Part shown: piece by piece, positions 17,398 to 25,764 of the stretch
How positions within the stretch are numbered: position 1 is the first letter of the stretch
Layout: each line of letters begins with the position of its first letter
Assembly (NCBI RefSeq): GCF_900100435.1
Contig: NZ_FNEX01000003.1
Coordinates: forward strand, 372,001 to 436,000
From: Pedobacter sp. ok626
GTDB lineage: Bacteria; Bacteroidota; Bacteroidia; Sphingobacteriales; Sphingobacteriaceae
DNA length: 64,000 bases
Reading direction: 5' to 3'
Translations under genes and position numbers: made by a program
The notes under the pieces: model-generated
Seen by the model: the letters and a program-made list of their open reading frames with translations, nothing else
What the model was told of the DNA's origin: nothing
Database searches by the model: none

Positions 17398-19323
17398 TTA
17401 ACTCCTTTTTTGAATCTTCTCATTTGGTAGACGCCATCTCTTTAAAGCAAAATTTAAAAATAACTCTTCCCGTTTATCACAGATCTTAATTGCCATATCT
17501 CGCCAATAATTTTTGGTTTGCCTCTTGTAATCTGTCATTTCTCCCGTTACTATATCCAAAATCTTACTTAGCTCCGATATTTGCAACATATCCAATGCGC
17601 CATCACCAACTTTATTATTAGCTGTAAGCAATTCGATCTTGTTTGGGATATCGCTATTACTTAATGAAATATTACTACTTAAACCGCATAAAACAAAATT
17701 GCCCAACCGCCTCTTAGTATGAAAATATGTAGGAAATTCATCTTCCCTGTTTTTTGATGCCCATATATGTTCTAATGAAAGTTGATCGTTAAAGTTTTCA
17801 CCTACGCTTTTCTTACCACTCAAGATCCGCTCAATGTTAAAGGATCGTTTAGCACGCTTATTTTTAATTTCTTCCTCATAACAAGCCAAAAAATAGCGAA
17901 CCCCTTGCCATTGATAAAAATTAAACTGCTCGGTATCATCAAGGAATAAATTGTCAATAAACTTATCAGAACTACAAAAAGTATAAGTAATCTGCGCCAG
18001 ATTATGATAAAGCCATTCGAAAATATCACCTTCTATTTGAATGCTTCCATAAGCTGTAATTGCTGGGTCCGTTTCAGAGTTCCAACCCTGATCATTATAA
18101 AATTCATAAGCAAAGCCAAAAAGATCAGCCTGTTTACTATCCGATCGTCTAAATACATCAGGAAGCACATACAAACGCATATTAACTATCTCAAGCAATT
18201 CTAGCATCCTAACAACCTGCTCTGGCTTATCTAACCTAGTCATAATTGACAGATACAACGGCATTATTGAGGCAAATACCGGCTGACACTTTAAATATTT
18301 TATGCATTTATATAGTTCATCCTTTAAATCACCACTATAGCTTGCCAATAAATATCTATTATTAAAAAACCACGCATAATGTAATGATGCATTCGCAAGG
18401 AACTCCACAAATCCTCTCATTTTTGCAACAGAAATATCCCCTTGCAGAGGATCATCATTTTTTACATCGAATTCTACTTTACATTCATCATATACATACC
18501 AGCTTTTGTCTTTACTAGTTGCAAAATAGACCAAATAACAATTTCTTAAAAAAGCATTTTCATCATCGTTACTAGTCCTATGGGCCAGGCTTAGATTTTT
18601 TTGAATATCTGCCCACCTTAGATTTATATCATCCCTGAGTTTATTTTTATCAAAAATTGTAGAATAATAAATAAAGAAATTTTTAATCTTCTCAAGCTCA
18701 GAAAGCTGTTTTCCTCTGTTATTGATTACCTCAAACATAATCCCGATTTCTTTATTATAAGAAGGAGTAAAAAACAAGAAATTAAGCTTTTTTACAATCG
18801 TATAGTAAATCAATTTTGCATCCCCCTGCAACAACCATTTCTTAAAAAAAGATTGAGCATTTAAAATAGCTTCATGAGATTTAATGGAGGGTAATGTTAC
18901 ATTACGGTTAATTATTGCCTGTTCGAAACAATCCCGAGTCTCTTTATTTGGTGTAAACACAGTACGCTCATTACCTAAACTCCCACGCACAAGAAACAAA
19001 GATTCAATTTCTTTAAATTGTAGTGGATCAGAATGATAAATTTCGCTCAACAATATAACAAGGGTAGTCAACCTTTGCTGACCATCTACTAATTCATAAG
19101 TATTTGGTAATACATTATGAAGTGTCGCAACTATAGTACCTGTATAATGAGAATTCTCTAATCTGGATATATTTTCAATATCCTTTACCAAATCTTCTAA
19201 GTGCTCCGTTTCCCAGGAATATCCTCTTTGATAATCAGGGATTATAAAAAAGTTGGAATCAAATAGATCATTTAAAGTATATGTTTTTGAATTGGATTGT
19301 TGAACCTGCGTATTATTCATCAT
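17398..19323 (-). CDS. DUF262/DUF1524 protein, GmrSD-like type IV restriction enzyme
   Basis: The N-terminal DUF262 domain shows FFIIPDYQRGYSWE and ELVDGQQRLTTLVIL (residues about 30-90), a ParB/Srx-type nucleotidase fold with the DGQQR motif. The C-terminal DUF1524 domain shows LSLEHIWASKN followed by RRLGNFVLCG and N-x-SLSNSDIPNK (about residues 530-590), an HNH-type nuclease. The two fused domains are the architecture of GmrSD, which attacks glucosylated hydroxymethylcytosine phage DNA. The fused 641-aa length fits. Two adjacent ATGs (19323 and 19320) are possible starts. The gene lies 170 bp upstream of the Druantia-like operon on the same strand and is probably transcribed separately. 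Substrate not determined. Confidence 0.85.
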   Translation of the reverse strand: MMNNTQVQQSNSKTYTLNDLFDSNFFIIPDYQRGYSWETEHLEDLVKDIENISRLENSHYTGTIVATLHNVLPNTYELVDGQQRLTTLVILLSEIYHSDPLQFKEIESLFLVRGSLGNERTVFTPNKETRDCFEQAIINRNVTLPSIKSHEAILNAQSFFKKWLLQGDAKLIYYTIVKKLNFLFFTPSYNKEIGIMFEVINNRGKQLSELEKIKNFFIYYSTIFDKNKLRDDINLRWADIQKNLSLAHRTSNDDENAFLRNCYLVYFATSKDKSWYVYDECKVEFDVKNDDPLQGDISVAKMRGFVEFLANASLHYAWFFNNRYLLASYSGDLKDELYKCIKYLKCQPVFASIMPLYLSIMTRLDKPEQVVRMLELLEIVNMRLYVLPDVFRRSDSKQADLFGFAYEFYNDQGWNSETDPAITAYGSIQIEGDIFEWLYHNLAQITYTFCSSDKFIDNLFLDDTEQFNFYQWQGVRYFLACYEEEIKNKRAKRSFNIERILSGKKSVGENFNDQLSLEHIWASKNREDEFPTYFHTKRRLGNFVLCGLSSNISLSNSDIPNKIELLTANNKVGDGALDMLQISELSKILDIVTGEMTDYKRQTKNYWRDMAIKICDKREELFLNFALKRWRLPNEKIQKRS

Positions 19324-19407
19324 TTATTTACCTTTTATTATATATTTTTTCAGATACTAATCAATAGCGACTTCTTCTATTGAACTTGGAATTTCAGCTC
19401 TTTTATA

Positions 19408-19947
19408 CTATTTAATTGCCTTTAGAACCTTAAGTAATTCTGGTATCTTATTGACCTGAGTCTCGGTCCAGAAATAGTAATTCACTAGGCCATCCTTTTC
19501 ATAATTATTTAAGCTAATAGAGATCCGTTTTTGCTTTTCATCTACTAAATATGAGAAAGTCATTTCTTTAGCTTTGAAAATGTATTCTGTTGACTTCTTC
19601 TTAAACTTCAAATTCAAGTTTGGAATAACATGCTTTTCTATAAAAAATATAAACTCATCTATTTCATCTAAACCAACCCAAGCCGTTTTATACACCTCAG
19701 GTTTTTTAATATACATATTAAGTTCCAGAGCTTTCTGAGCTTCATTAGTCTTTAAATTGATTACATTTATCGGGAAGAAATTAACATACTCCCCAATTCC
19801 AGAGCTAAACTCGGCTATTATATTCCAATCTTTATTTATTTGAGTAAACTTTCCTTCCCCAATAAACTTCCTCGTTTCGGATTCTTTATTCTGTCCAGTA
19901 ACAAAAAGAGGGCTAAGAAATAATAGCATTATAAAATAATTCTTCAT
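19408..19947 (-). CDS. Exported hypothetical protein, 179 aa
   Basis: It has a signal peptide (YFIMLLFLSPLFVTG, cleavage near QNKES) and a mature domain of about 160 residues rich in Lys, Ile and aromatic residues with alternating strands. Such small secreted proteins of unknown role are frequent in Bacteroidota. No domain is recognised. It lies 85 bp upstream of the GmrSD-like gene on the same strand. A shared transcript is possible, but no coupling is seen. Confidence 0.65.
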   Translation of the reverse strand: MKNYFIMLLFLSPLFVTGQNKESETRKFIGEGKFTQINKDWNIIAEFSSGIGEYVNFFPINVINLKTNEAQKALELNMYIKKPEVYKTAWVGLDEIDEFIFFIEKHVIPNLNLKFKKKSTEYIFKAKEMTFSYLVDEKQKRISISLNNYEKDGLVNYYFWTETQVNKIPELLKVLKAIK

Positions 19948-20175
19948 TATGTTTTATGATTTTAGTGATGTTTTGCTTTGGGAAAATGAACATTGCTCTT
20001 CAAATAATCTAGATGTAGAGAGTTTGATGTTGAGGAACATACTGAAGAACAGTAGTCAGAAGTAAGATTGTTCATGAATGAGTAGCGTATTGGTTGTTTC
20101 GATGCTCTAAGTTTGGGATTTTATTCCAGTAAAGCAAGATTATTATCGAGATATAATGCTGGGTAAATTAATTTT

Positions 20176-20281
20176 TTATTTTGCTAGCAATTCCTGATAC
20201 TCTAAAGACCAAGTCAGCAATTGCGCTTTTTCGCTCATTGTCGAATTGAGTGGTTTAATTCGCAGTTGTATTTATTTCTAC
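20176..20281 (-). other. Possible decayed gene end in a 407-bp gap
   Basis: The gap 19948-20354 has no complete gene. On the minus strand a short open piece (20281 to a TAA at 20176) reads NSTMSEKAQLLTWSLEYQ followed by ELLAK, with composition like a protein C-terminus. A similar but more damaged sequence lies at about 21265-21345 on the same strand. I cannot name the family. This may be gene debris or chance. Confidence 0.25.
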
Positions 20282-20354
20282 AAAAAACTGTATAAAATTC
20301 CAATATACTGTTCTGAATTACATATATTGTACTATTACAACCAACAAACTGACT

Positions 20355-20597
20355 ATGAATAAATTAATGCTTCTAGTACTGACATCTCTATGTCTTATGC
20401 TTAGTCCATCTCAACCTGGATACACTCATCCAAAAGTGAATTTCGTTGAGACAGTCCAAACAGTTGTATACACTACTAAAACAGGCGAAAAATACCATCT
20501 TGAAGGCTGCAGTTACCTTAGACAAAGTAAAATTAAAACCACAAAAAAGGAAGCTATAGCTAACGGATATACTGCATGCAGCAGATGTAAGCCATAA
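20355..20597 (+). CDS. Small exported CxxC protein, 80 aa
   Basis: A signal peptide (MLLVLTSLCLMLSPSQPGY) is followed by a 45-residue domain reading GEKYHLEGCSYLR and ending ANGYTACSRCKP. The His, one Cys and the terminal CxxC resemble the Ada-type metal-binding module also found at the end of some secreted nucleases. It may therefore bind zinc in the periplasm. It stands alone on the plus strand, and its stop is followed after 14 bp by a 4x12-bp repeat. Function unknown. Confidence 0.7.
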   Translation: MNKLMLLVLTSLCLMLSPSQPGYTHPKVNFVETVQTVVYTTKTGEKYHLEGCSYLRQSKIKTTKKEAIANGYTACSRCKP

Positions 20598-20611
20598 AAA
20601 ATAGTTTTTCA

Positions 20612-20659
20612 AGTTGCGGGGTAACTTGCGGGATAACTTGCAGGGTAACTTGCGGGGTC
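20612..20659. repeat. Four tandem 12-bp GC-rich repeats
   Basis: Four consecutive 12-bp units with consensus ACTTGCGGGGTA run from 20612 to 20659, each differing from the consensus by one or two bases. They follow the stop of the 80-aa gene by 14 bp and stand in the gap before the RhuM/Fic remnant. The G-rich strand is the coding strand of the 80-aa gene. No long inverted arms accompany them here, unlike element 3. Confidence 0.8.
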
Positions 20660-20693
20660 CGAGATATAGATTCGGGAGTTATTCTCATTCATT

Positions 20694-21222
20694 TTAACCC
20701 TTCTCATCTGATTTACTTTCAGCAATCATTAATTTTAGCGCGACCAACGCATTATCGGCAATACGTTTCGAACCATCAGCTCTGTAGAGGATTCTGTTCT
20801 TTTCCAAAAACCAAACAAAAAGGTAAGCAGCAATTCGTTTATTACCATCAGAAAAAGAATGGTTTTTAACCACGAAATATAAGAGATTAGCAGCCTTTTC
20901 TTCCACACTGGGATATAAATCCAAGCCACCAAAAGTTTGATAAATAGCACCGATAGACCCTTTCAAAGAATCGTCCTTTTCATTTCCGAAGAGAGCGCAC
21001 CCTCCGCTTTAACTGTTCGGAATTTCCGAACAGTTGAGTCTTTTATCAATTCTTTTGATTGAAAGATAGATTTAATGTGCGCTCACTGATATTAGCCTTA
21101 CTGGATTGAAATAACTCTACTATTTGATTTTGAGTAAGCCAAACGGTTTCATCTGTCAGTTTAACATCAATAGCAGTTTCGCCTTCTGTAGTTTGATATA
21201 TCATTACTGGATCGGTTTGCAT
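20694..21222 (-). pseudogene. RhuM/Fic-family gene, frameshifted and internally deleted
   Basis: The minus strand starts MQTDPVMIYQTTEGETAIDV then VWLTQNQIVELFQSSKANIS (from 21222), the N-terminus of the virulence RhuM family. After a frameshift near 21080 it continues HIKSIFQSKELIKDSTVRKF, also RhuM. Then, in a third frame, it jumps to LFGNEKDDSLKGSIGAIYQT and HSFSDGNKRIAAYLF, the C-terminal Fic-like domain with the HxFxDGNKR motif. Roughly 180-200 residues of the usual 330-340 are missing. The 90-codon open C-terminal part begins with a TTG and is probably not a functional toxin on its own. RhuM-type genes often sit in restriction and mobile regions. Confidence 0.8.
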
Positions 21223-21361
21223 ATCGAATGATTATAATGCTTTTAAAATTAATTCTATATATTTGCAGCCAATTCCTGATTTGTTAACATTTAAATATCA
21301 AGGAATCATGACAGAGCAAATCTACATATCGCCCCTTTCGCTCATTGCCTAATTAGGCAGG

Positions 21362-21409
21362 AAAACACTGTGTTTTATTGAATGCGTTGAGGGTTACATT
21401 GGTAACCCT
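21362..21409. promoter_or_regulatory. Two adjacent perfect inverted repeats upstream of rtcB
   Basis: AAAACACTGTGTTTT (21362-21376) is a perfect palindrome around one base. AGGGTTAC (21390-21397) pairs with GTAACCCT (21402-21409) across a 4-nt loop. They lie 200-245 bp before the rtcB start in a gap (21223-21607) without a complete gene. They could be an operator, a leader hairpin or terminator debris. There is no T run directly after the second hairpin. Confidence 0.4.
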
Positions 21410-21607
21410 ATAACTTATTTTGCCTGCTTCAATTCATTGGATTTCATTGAGCCCATTAAAAAGGGTATATCCTTTCTCAAGGACGAATCGAAATCAAAAA
21501 TCAATTTTAAAAGAAATTAATTGGGAGTCCTACGGACAAACCAAATTGATAACATATCCCGGTATGCGCATAAAAAAAGCGTTCCTGGAATCAGAAATAT
21601 AAGCCAC

Positions 21608-23008
21608 ATGGGCAATTTAAGAACAAAAGATTTAAGTAAAATAGGTTATCATAATGATCAGCTGCGAAGCCTGGTTATTGGCATAGCCTCCAAAAATTTT
21701 AAACACTACAGTAAACAGCAATTGCTGGATCTGTTAGTGGATATAAAAAACGATCCGGAAGCATTTCTGGATAATGAATTAACGACCAAAATAGCTGAAA
21801 AAATTATAGGCAAGATTAATACACCATCCTTCAAAACTTATGAGTTGAGAGATGAACCTGTGTTTTGTAAAACCTACGGTGGGAAGCATATTGAGTCGTC
21901 GGCTAAAAAGCAAATGGAGTTGGCCAACCTGCTACCAATCAGTATACAGGGTGCGCTAATGCCTGATGCGCATATGGGCTTCGGCTTGCCAATTGGCGGT
22001 GTGCTGGCTACTGATAATGCGGTTATCCCCTACGCAGTAGGAATGGATATTGGTTGTAGAATGGCACTCTCTATTATCGACGAGAGTGATGGTTTTCTGA
22101 AGCGGTTTGAATACCAGATCAAACAGGCTTTAAAAAGCCATACTCATTTCGGGATGGAAGGTGGTCTGGATATCAGACAGGAACATGAGGTTTTGGATAG
22201 TCAAGTGTTTAATGAGATTCCTTTTTTAAAACCCTTGCGCGGTAAAGCGGCAAGGCAATTGGGAACTTCTGGCAACGGAAACCACTTTGTAGAATTCGGT
22301 GAGATTGAAATGCTGCCTGATAACACCTTGGGGCTACCTGCTAAAAGGTATACGGCTTTATTAACTCACTCTGGAAGCAGAGGTTTGGGCTCGGCCATTG
22401 CAAGGCACTATACCCAGATTGCCATGAACACTTGTAAACTTCCACGCCACGCGCAACAGTTGGCATGGTTAGACATGAACAGCGAAGCCGGACAGGAATA
22501 TTGGCTCACAATGACCTTGGCTGGAGATTACGCAAAAGCCTGTCATGAGCGCATACATGCCAATTTATTAAAAGCATTAGGATTAACTGCTTTACATGTT
22601 GTAGAAAACCATCATAATTTTGCATGGAAGGACAAACTTGCTGACGGCAAAGAAGTGATTCTTCACCGCAAGGGTGCCACACCGGCGCATCAGAACGAAT
22701 TGGGCATTATTCCGGGCAGCATGACTACCCCTGCCTATCTGGTTTCGGGTAAAGGTTCGGTAGATGCTTTGTTCTCAGCTTCGCATGGCGCAGGTCGTGC
22801 GATGAGTCGCCAAAAGGCAAAAGACAGCATGACCGTTTCTGCGATGAAGAAATTGTTAAGCAGTGCAGGTGTCGCCTTAATTGGCGGAACAGTTGAAGAA
22901 AATCCCTTAGCATATAAGGATATCGAAGCTGTGATCACAGCTCAAAGAGAGCTGGTTGATATTCAAGGCAAGTTTTTTCCACGGATCGTTAGAATGAATA
23001 AGGACTAG
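21608..23008 (+). CDS. rtcB: RtcB-family RNA ligase paired with PrfH
   Basis: RtcB ligases join RNA 2',3'-cyclic phosphate or 3'-phosphate ends to 5'-OH ends using GTP and Mn2+. The active-site signatures are all visible: PDAHMGFGLPIGGV, YAVGMDIGCRMAL (metal-binding Asp and Cys), GNHFVEFGE, THSGSRGLG, ENHHNFAW and SASHGAGR with the His that becomes guanylylated. The ATG at 21608 gives 466 aa, a normal length. An upstream TTG in frame is unlikely. The release-factor-like prfH starts 2 bp after the stop, a pairing known for a repair system that reseals nicked 16S rRNA after ribotoxin damage. Placement next to a defence island fits that role. Confidence 0.93.
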   Translation: MGNLRTKDLSKIGYHNDQLRSLVIGIASKNFKHYSKQQLLDLLVDIKNDPEAFLDNELTTKIAEKIIGKINTPSFKTYELRDEPVFCKTYGGKHIESSAKKQMELANLLPISIQGALMPDAHMGFGLPIGGVLATDNAVIPYAVGMDIGCRMALSIIDESDGFLKRFEYQIKQALKSHTHFGMEGGLDIRQEHEVLDSQVFNEIPFLKPLRGKAARQLGTSGNGNHFVEFGEIEMLPDNTLGLPAKRYTALLTHSGSRGLGSAIARHYTQIAMNTCKLPRHAQQLAWLDMNSEAGQEYWLTMTLAGDYAKACHERIHANLLKALGLTALHVVENHHNFAWKDKLADGKEVILHRKGATPAHQNELGIIPGSMTTPAYLVSGKGSVDALFSASHGAGRAMSRQKAKDSMTVSAMKKLLSSAGVALIGGTVEENPLAYKDIEAVITAQRELVDIQGKFFPRIVRMNKD

Positions 23009-23010
23009 CC

Positions 23011-23628
23011 ATGAAGAAGATGATGATACAAATCACATCAGGCAAAGGCCCGGCAGAATGCTGCCGGGTTGTAGCTTGTGTGCAAAGTCTAATGATGAAA
23101 CAGGCTAAACAGCAAGGCATAGCATTGCAGGTGTTGGAAAATAAGGCTGGTGATTTAAACAGAACGCTATTATCCGCAACGATGATGGCAACAGGAGATA
23201 GCTTGGGTGCTTTTATAACAGAATGGGTTGGCACTATACAATGGATAGCACAAAGTCCTTACAGAAAGTACCATAAGCGCAAAAACTGGTTTGTTGGTGT
23301 AGCTGCTTTTGATGTTGAGGATTTGATGCAATGGAACGCTAAAGATGTGAAGTTGGAAACCTGTCGCTCATCCGGTCCTGGCGGTCAGAATGTAAACAAA
23401 GTAGAAACTGCTGTAAGAGGCACTCACCTACCATCTGGCTTACAGGTAATGGCAATGGATACGCGTTCGCAACTGGAAAACAAGAAGCTTTGTCTGGCAA
23501 GGCTTGAGGCCAAACTATTGGTTTGGCAAGCGGCCCAGTTAATGGAAAAGCAGCACAGTCATTGGCAAGAGCATAATGCACTTGAACGAGGCAATCCTGT
23601 TAAAACCATAAAAGCGGAGTTGCTTTAA
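23011..23628 (+). CDS. prfH: Release-factor homologue PrfH
   Basis: A 205-aa class I release-factor relative that keeps the catalytic domain with SGPGGQNVNKVETAVRGTHL but lacks the codon-recognition domain, as PrfH does. It starts 2 bp after rtcB, a conserved bicistron. The known PrfH binds ribosomes whose decoding-centre rRNA has been cut and hydrolyses the stalled peptidyl-tRNA, so that the RtcB partner can reseal the rRNA. The assignment here rests on the GGQ motif, the length and the rtcB linkage. A hairpin-free stop region follows before the next gene on the opposite strand. Confidence 0.9.
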   Translation: MKKMMIQITSGKGPAECCRVVACVQSLMMKQAKQQGIALQVLENKAGDLNRTLLSATMMATGDSLGAFITEWVGTIQWIAQSPYRKYHKRKNWFVGVAAFDVEDLMQWNAKDVKLETCRSSGPGGQNVNKVETAVRGTHLPSGLQVMAMDTRSQLENKKLCLARLEAKLLVWQAAQLMEKQHSHWQEHNALERGNPVKTIKAELL

Positions 23629-23750
23629 CAGAGTAATCATTCACCCGATCACGAATGTTTAGGTTTGTGGTTGGGTGAATCTGCTTAGGGCGACGATGGA
23701 AGAATGAAGATGCCGAATAGGCATCAGCGATTATTTACCCTTTCTTAAGC

Positions 23751-24359
23751 TTAACGTTTAGAAAAACTGCAAAACAGGAAATTCTGTTTGGTACCGAAGG
23801 GCGTTATATGATCTTCAGTGATACAGTTGATTTTATCAAACCCTAATGCAAATGTCTCTTGCAATTCAGCTTCGGAGTATTGTTTGATAGGTAGCCCACT
23901 GCATTTCAGTGGTCCATTTTTAGAAAAAGTCCCAATCACTAAGCGACTTGTGACTGCAGCCGTTGCGATATTCAGGTACGTTGAAATTTGTTCGGGACTG
24001 GTTAGAAAATGAAAAGCAGCGCGGTCATGCCAAACATCATATTGCCCTTCCGGGACAAAATCAAGAATATCCGACACTACCCAGGTTACTTTATCTGCTT
24101 TAGGACCAAGTCGTTCTTTTGCACGTTCCAATGCTTTTTCCGAGATGTCCAGCACGGTGATGTTTTCATACCCCTCATCTATTAAAAAATCAACTAGCTT
24201 ACTGTCGCCACCACCAATGTCTATGATCTTTGCTGTTTTAGGTAATTTAAAGCTACTAATAAAATTCATAGAGGTTTCAGGAACTTCCTGTGTCCAGCTG
24301 ACCTCATTGGGCTGTTTATGCCCATAGATATTTTCCCAGTGTTGTTTGCTTTCTTCCAT
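23751..24359 (-). CDS. Class I SAM-dependent methyltransferase
   Basis: A 202-aa Rossmann-fold methyltransferase: the SAM-binding loop AKIIDIGGGDSKLVDFL (about residue 42-58), acidic residue after strand 2 (ITVLDISEKALERAKERLG) and VVSDILDF. The later WHDRAAFHFL segment is typical of small-molecule methyltransferases related to thiopurine or tellurite-resistance enzymes. It is a single gene, leftward, ending in the gap after prfH. Substrate is unknown. Confidence 0.85.
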   Translation of the reverse strand: MEESKQHWENIYGHKQPNEVSWTQEVPETSMNFISSFKLPKTAKIIDIGGGDSKLVDFLIDEGYENITVLDISEKALERAKERLGPKADKVTWVVSDILDFVPEGQYDVWHDRAAFHFLTSPEQISTYLNIATAAVTSRLVIGTFSKNGPLKCSGLPIKQYSEAELQETFALGFDKINCITEDHITPFGTKQNFLFCSFSKR

Positions 24360-24395
24360 GAGTTATTATTTATCAATAGACTTCGGGGGAATTCT

Positions 24396-24920
24396 TTATA
24401 ACTTCTGATAAACAGAAAGGAATAAAGAATGTTTGATTAATTTCCATTCGTCCAGTTTCTGTTCAAATGTTTTCCATGTGTTTGCACTACTTGGAGAAGG
24501 CAATTTATAATATGACTTATTAGGAGATTTGAGAACATATTTATTATAAAATGTCTCTGCTTTCTGGCTTCCAAAAAAAACGGTTTTTATTTCCGGATAC
24601 TTATTATAGAATGATTGAAAATCATTCGCTTCTTCATTCAATATGTTATTGTCGGAACTGCCCTCACATTCACAGGCTTTTAAAACATCCCAAAGCGCAA
24701 TACCATTATCAAGCAATAGCTGCTTCCTAATTTCATAATCCTTTGAAAATGGTTGATCAAAAAGAGTAAATATGATTTTCCAAAAATGATTACCAGCATG
24801 ACCATAGTACTGCTGCAACTTTAAGGATTTATCACCTGGCATAGTCCCCAAAATAAGGATTCGGCTATTCTTATTTACGATAGGAGGAAATGCTATCTTT
24901 AAATTACTCATATGAAGCAT
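24396..24920 (-). CDS. DNA-deoxyinosine / uracil glycosylase, family 6-like
   Basis: The protein shows the glycosylase core ILILGTMPGDKSLKLQQYYG followed by NHFWKIIF, and a C-terminal LPSPSSANT loop. These are the signatures of the hypoxanthine-DNA glycosylase branch (family 6) of the uracil-DNA glycosylase superfamily, which removes deaminated adenine from DNA. The 174-aa length matches. A second ATG nine bases downstream (24911) is an equally plausible start. It is leftward, between the methyltransferase and a small lipoprotein gene. Confidence 0.85.
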   Translation of the reverse strand: MLHMSNLKIAFPPIVNKNSRILILGTMPGDKSLKLQQYYGHAGNHFWKIIFTLFDQPFSKDYEIRKQLLLDNGIALWDVLKACECEGSSDNNILNEEANDFQSFYNKYPEIKTVFFGSQKAETFYNKYVLKSPNKSYYKLPSPSSANTWKTFEQKLDEWKLIKHSLFLSVYQKL

Positions 24921-24954
24921 ATTAATAAAGAATGATCATTATAATCAGAAAAAA

Positions 24955-25113
24955 CTATCGTTTTCCAAGATCATCTGGCACACATATAGTCGAACCACCG
25001 GCAATGGTTTGCTCATGCATACCATCAGGACACCCTTTCTTTTCACATCCACTTATCAAAAGTACAGCCCCAAAAACTGTAACTACTATAAATACAAAAC
25101 GTTTAGATCTCAT
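24955..25113 (-). CDS. Small lipoprotein, 52 aa
   Basis: The minus strand encodes MRSKRFVFIVVTVFGAVLLI then SGCEKKGCPDGMHEQT and ends CVPDDLGKR. The N-terminal hydrophobic segment and lipobox LISGC predict a membrane-anchored lipoprotein. The mature 30 residues hold two further cysteines that could form a disulfide. A plus-strand frame over the same DNA (24932-25123) is its antisense shadow. The stop of the larger exported protein's neighbour begins 13 bp upstream. No function known. Confidence 0.65.
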   Translation of the reverse strand: MRSKRFVFIVVTVFGAVLLISGCEKKGCPDGMHEQTIAGGSTICVPDDLGKR

Positions 25114-25126
25114 TTCAATGTGACAA

Positions 25127-25711
25127 TTACTTAGTTGTAGTAGTATTTTTTTTCTCTTCGTTATATAATTTGATGTAATTTCTCAGTACATCAAAGCTAA
25201 AACTCTTTTCGGCTTTAAACCTTGCCCATAAGGTAGGGTTATCGCCCAACAACTGTTCGAAATTGCTTTCCTTCTCAGCACGGGAAAAAGAAAGCGCATC
25301 CGTTTTTATACTAAGCAAAAGGCCATCCCCCTTACTGGCATACCAGGAAGTAACGGTAACATTACCATACTTACCAGGGCTTGTCCTCTCAAATTCATAT
25401 AATTGAATCTCGCCCTGCTCGTGCAACTGCAAAAATCTCAGCTTCGATTGATTGGGCAAAGCTCTGGCTACAAAAGTTTCCGGCTCTTTTGTGCTGAAAG
25501 TCCGATGGTAAACCTTGGTATTCTTTTCGCTGATCACGATCGGTTTTGATTCCTCCGTTTCCTTGAACCTATGCTTACCAATCAGCGGCTTCGTTATTCC
25601 ACCCCTTAGCGTATCATTTTTCAGGGTAATTATATAATCATTTTGTGCTAGAGCGGCATTCGATAAAGCCATACAAAAGCATGCAGAGAGCATAAGTGAC
25701 GTTAATTTCAT
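25127..25711 (-). CDS. Exported hypothetical protein, 194 aa
   Basis: I chose the ATG at 25711, which gives the signal peptide KLTSLMLSACFCMALSNAAL with cleavage near AQND. A TTG six bases upstream is less likely. The mature part starts with short strands (DYIITLKNDTLRGGI), a pattern common in Bacteroidota surface or periplasmic proteins that begin a beta-sandwich. It ends in a Lys/Thr-rich tail. It is 13 bp upstream of the 52-aa lipoprotein, so the two probably share a transcript. No function recognised. Confidence 0.7.
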   Translation of the reverse strand: MKLTSLMLSACFCMALSNAALAQNDYIITLKNDTLRGGITKPLIGKHRFKETEESKPIVISEKNTKVYHRTFSTKEPETFVARALPNQSKLRFLQLHEQGEIQLYEFERTSPGKYGNVTVTSWYASKGDGLLLSIKTDALSFSRAEKESNFEQLLGDNPTLWARFKAEKSFSFDVLRNYIKLYNEEKKNTTTTK

Positions 25712-25764
25712 ATCCAAAGATAATAAAAATAAAAAAATGAGTCTATCGGTTATGGGAATTTACT

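Noticed and set aside
21011..21035. 25-bp palindrome considered as an operator
   Set aside because: It encodes the VRKFRT segment conserved in RhuM proteins, so the symmetry follows from the codons of the pseudogene.
24932..25123. 63-codon plus-strand open frame
   Set aside because: It is the antisense shadow of the 52-aa lipoprotein gene on the minus strand, which has a clear lipobox.
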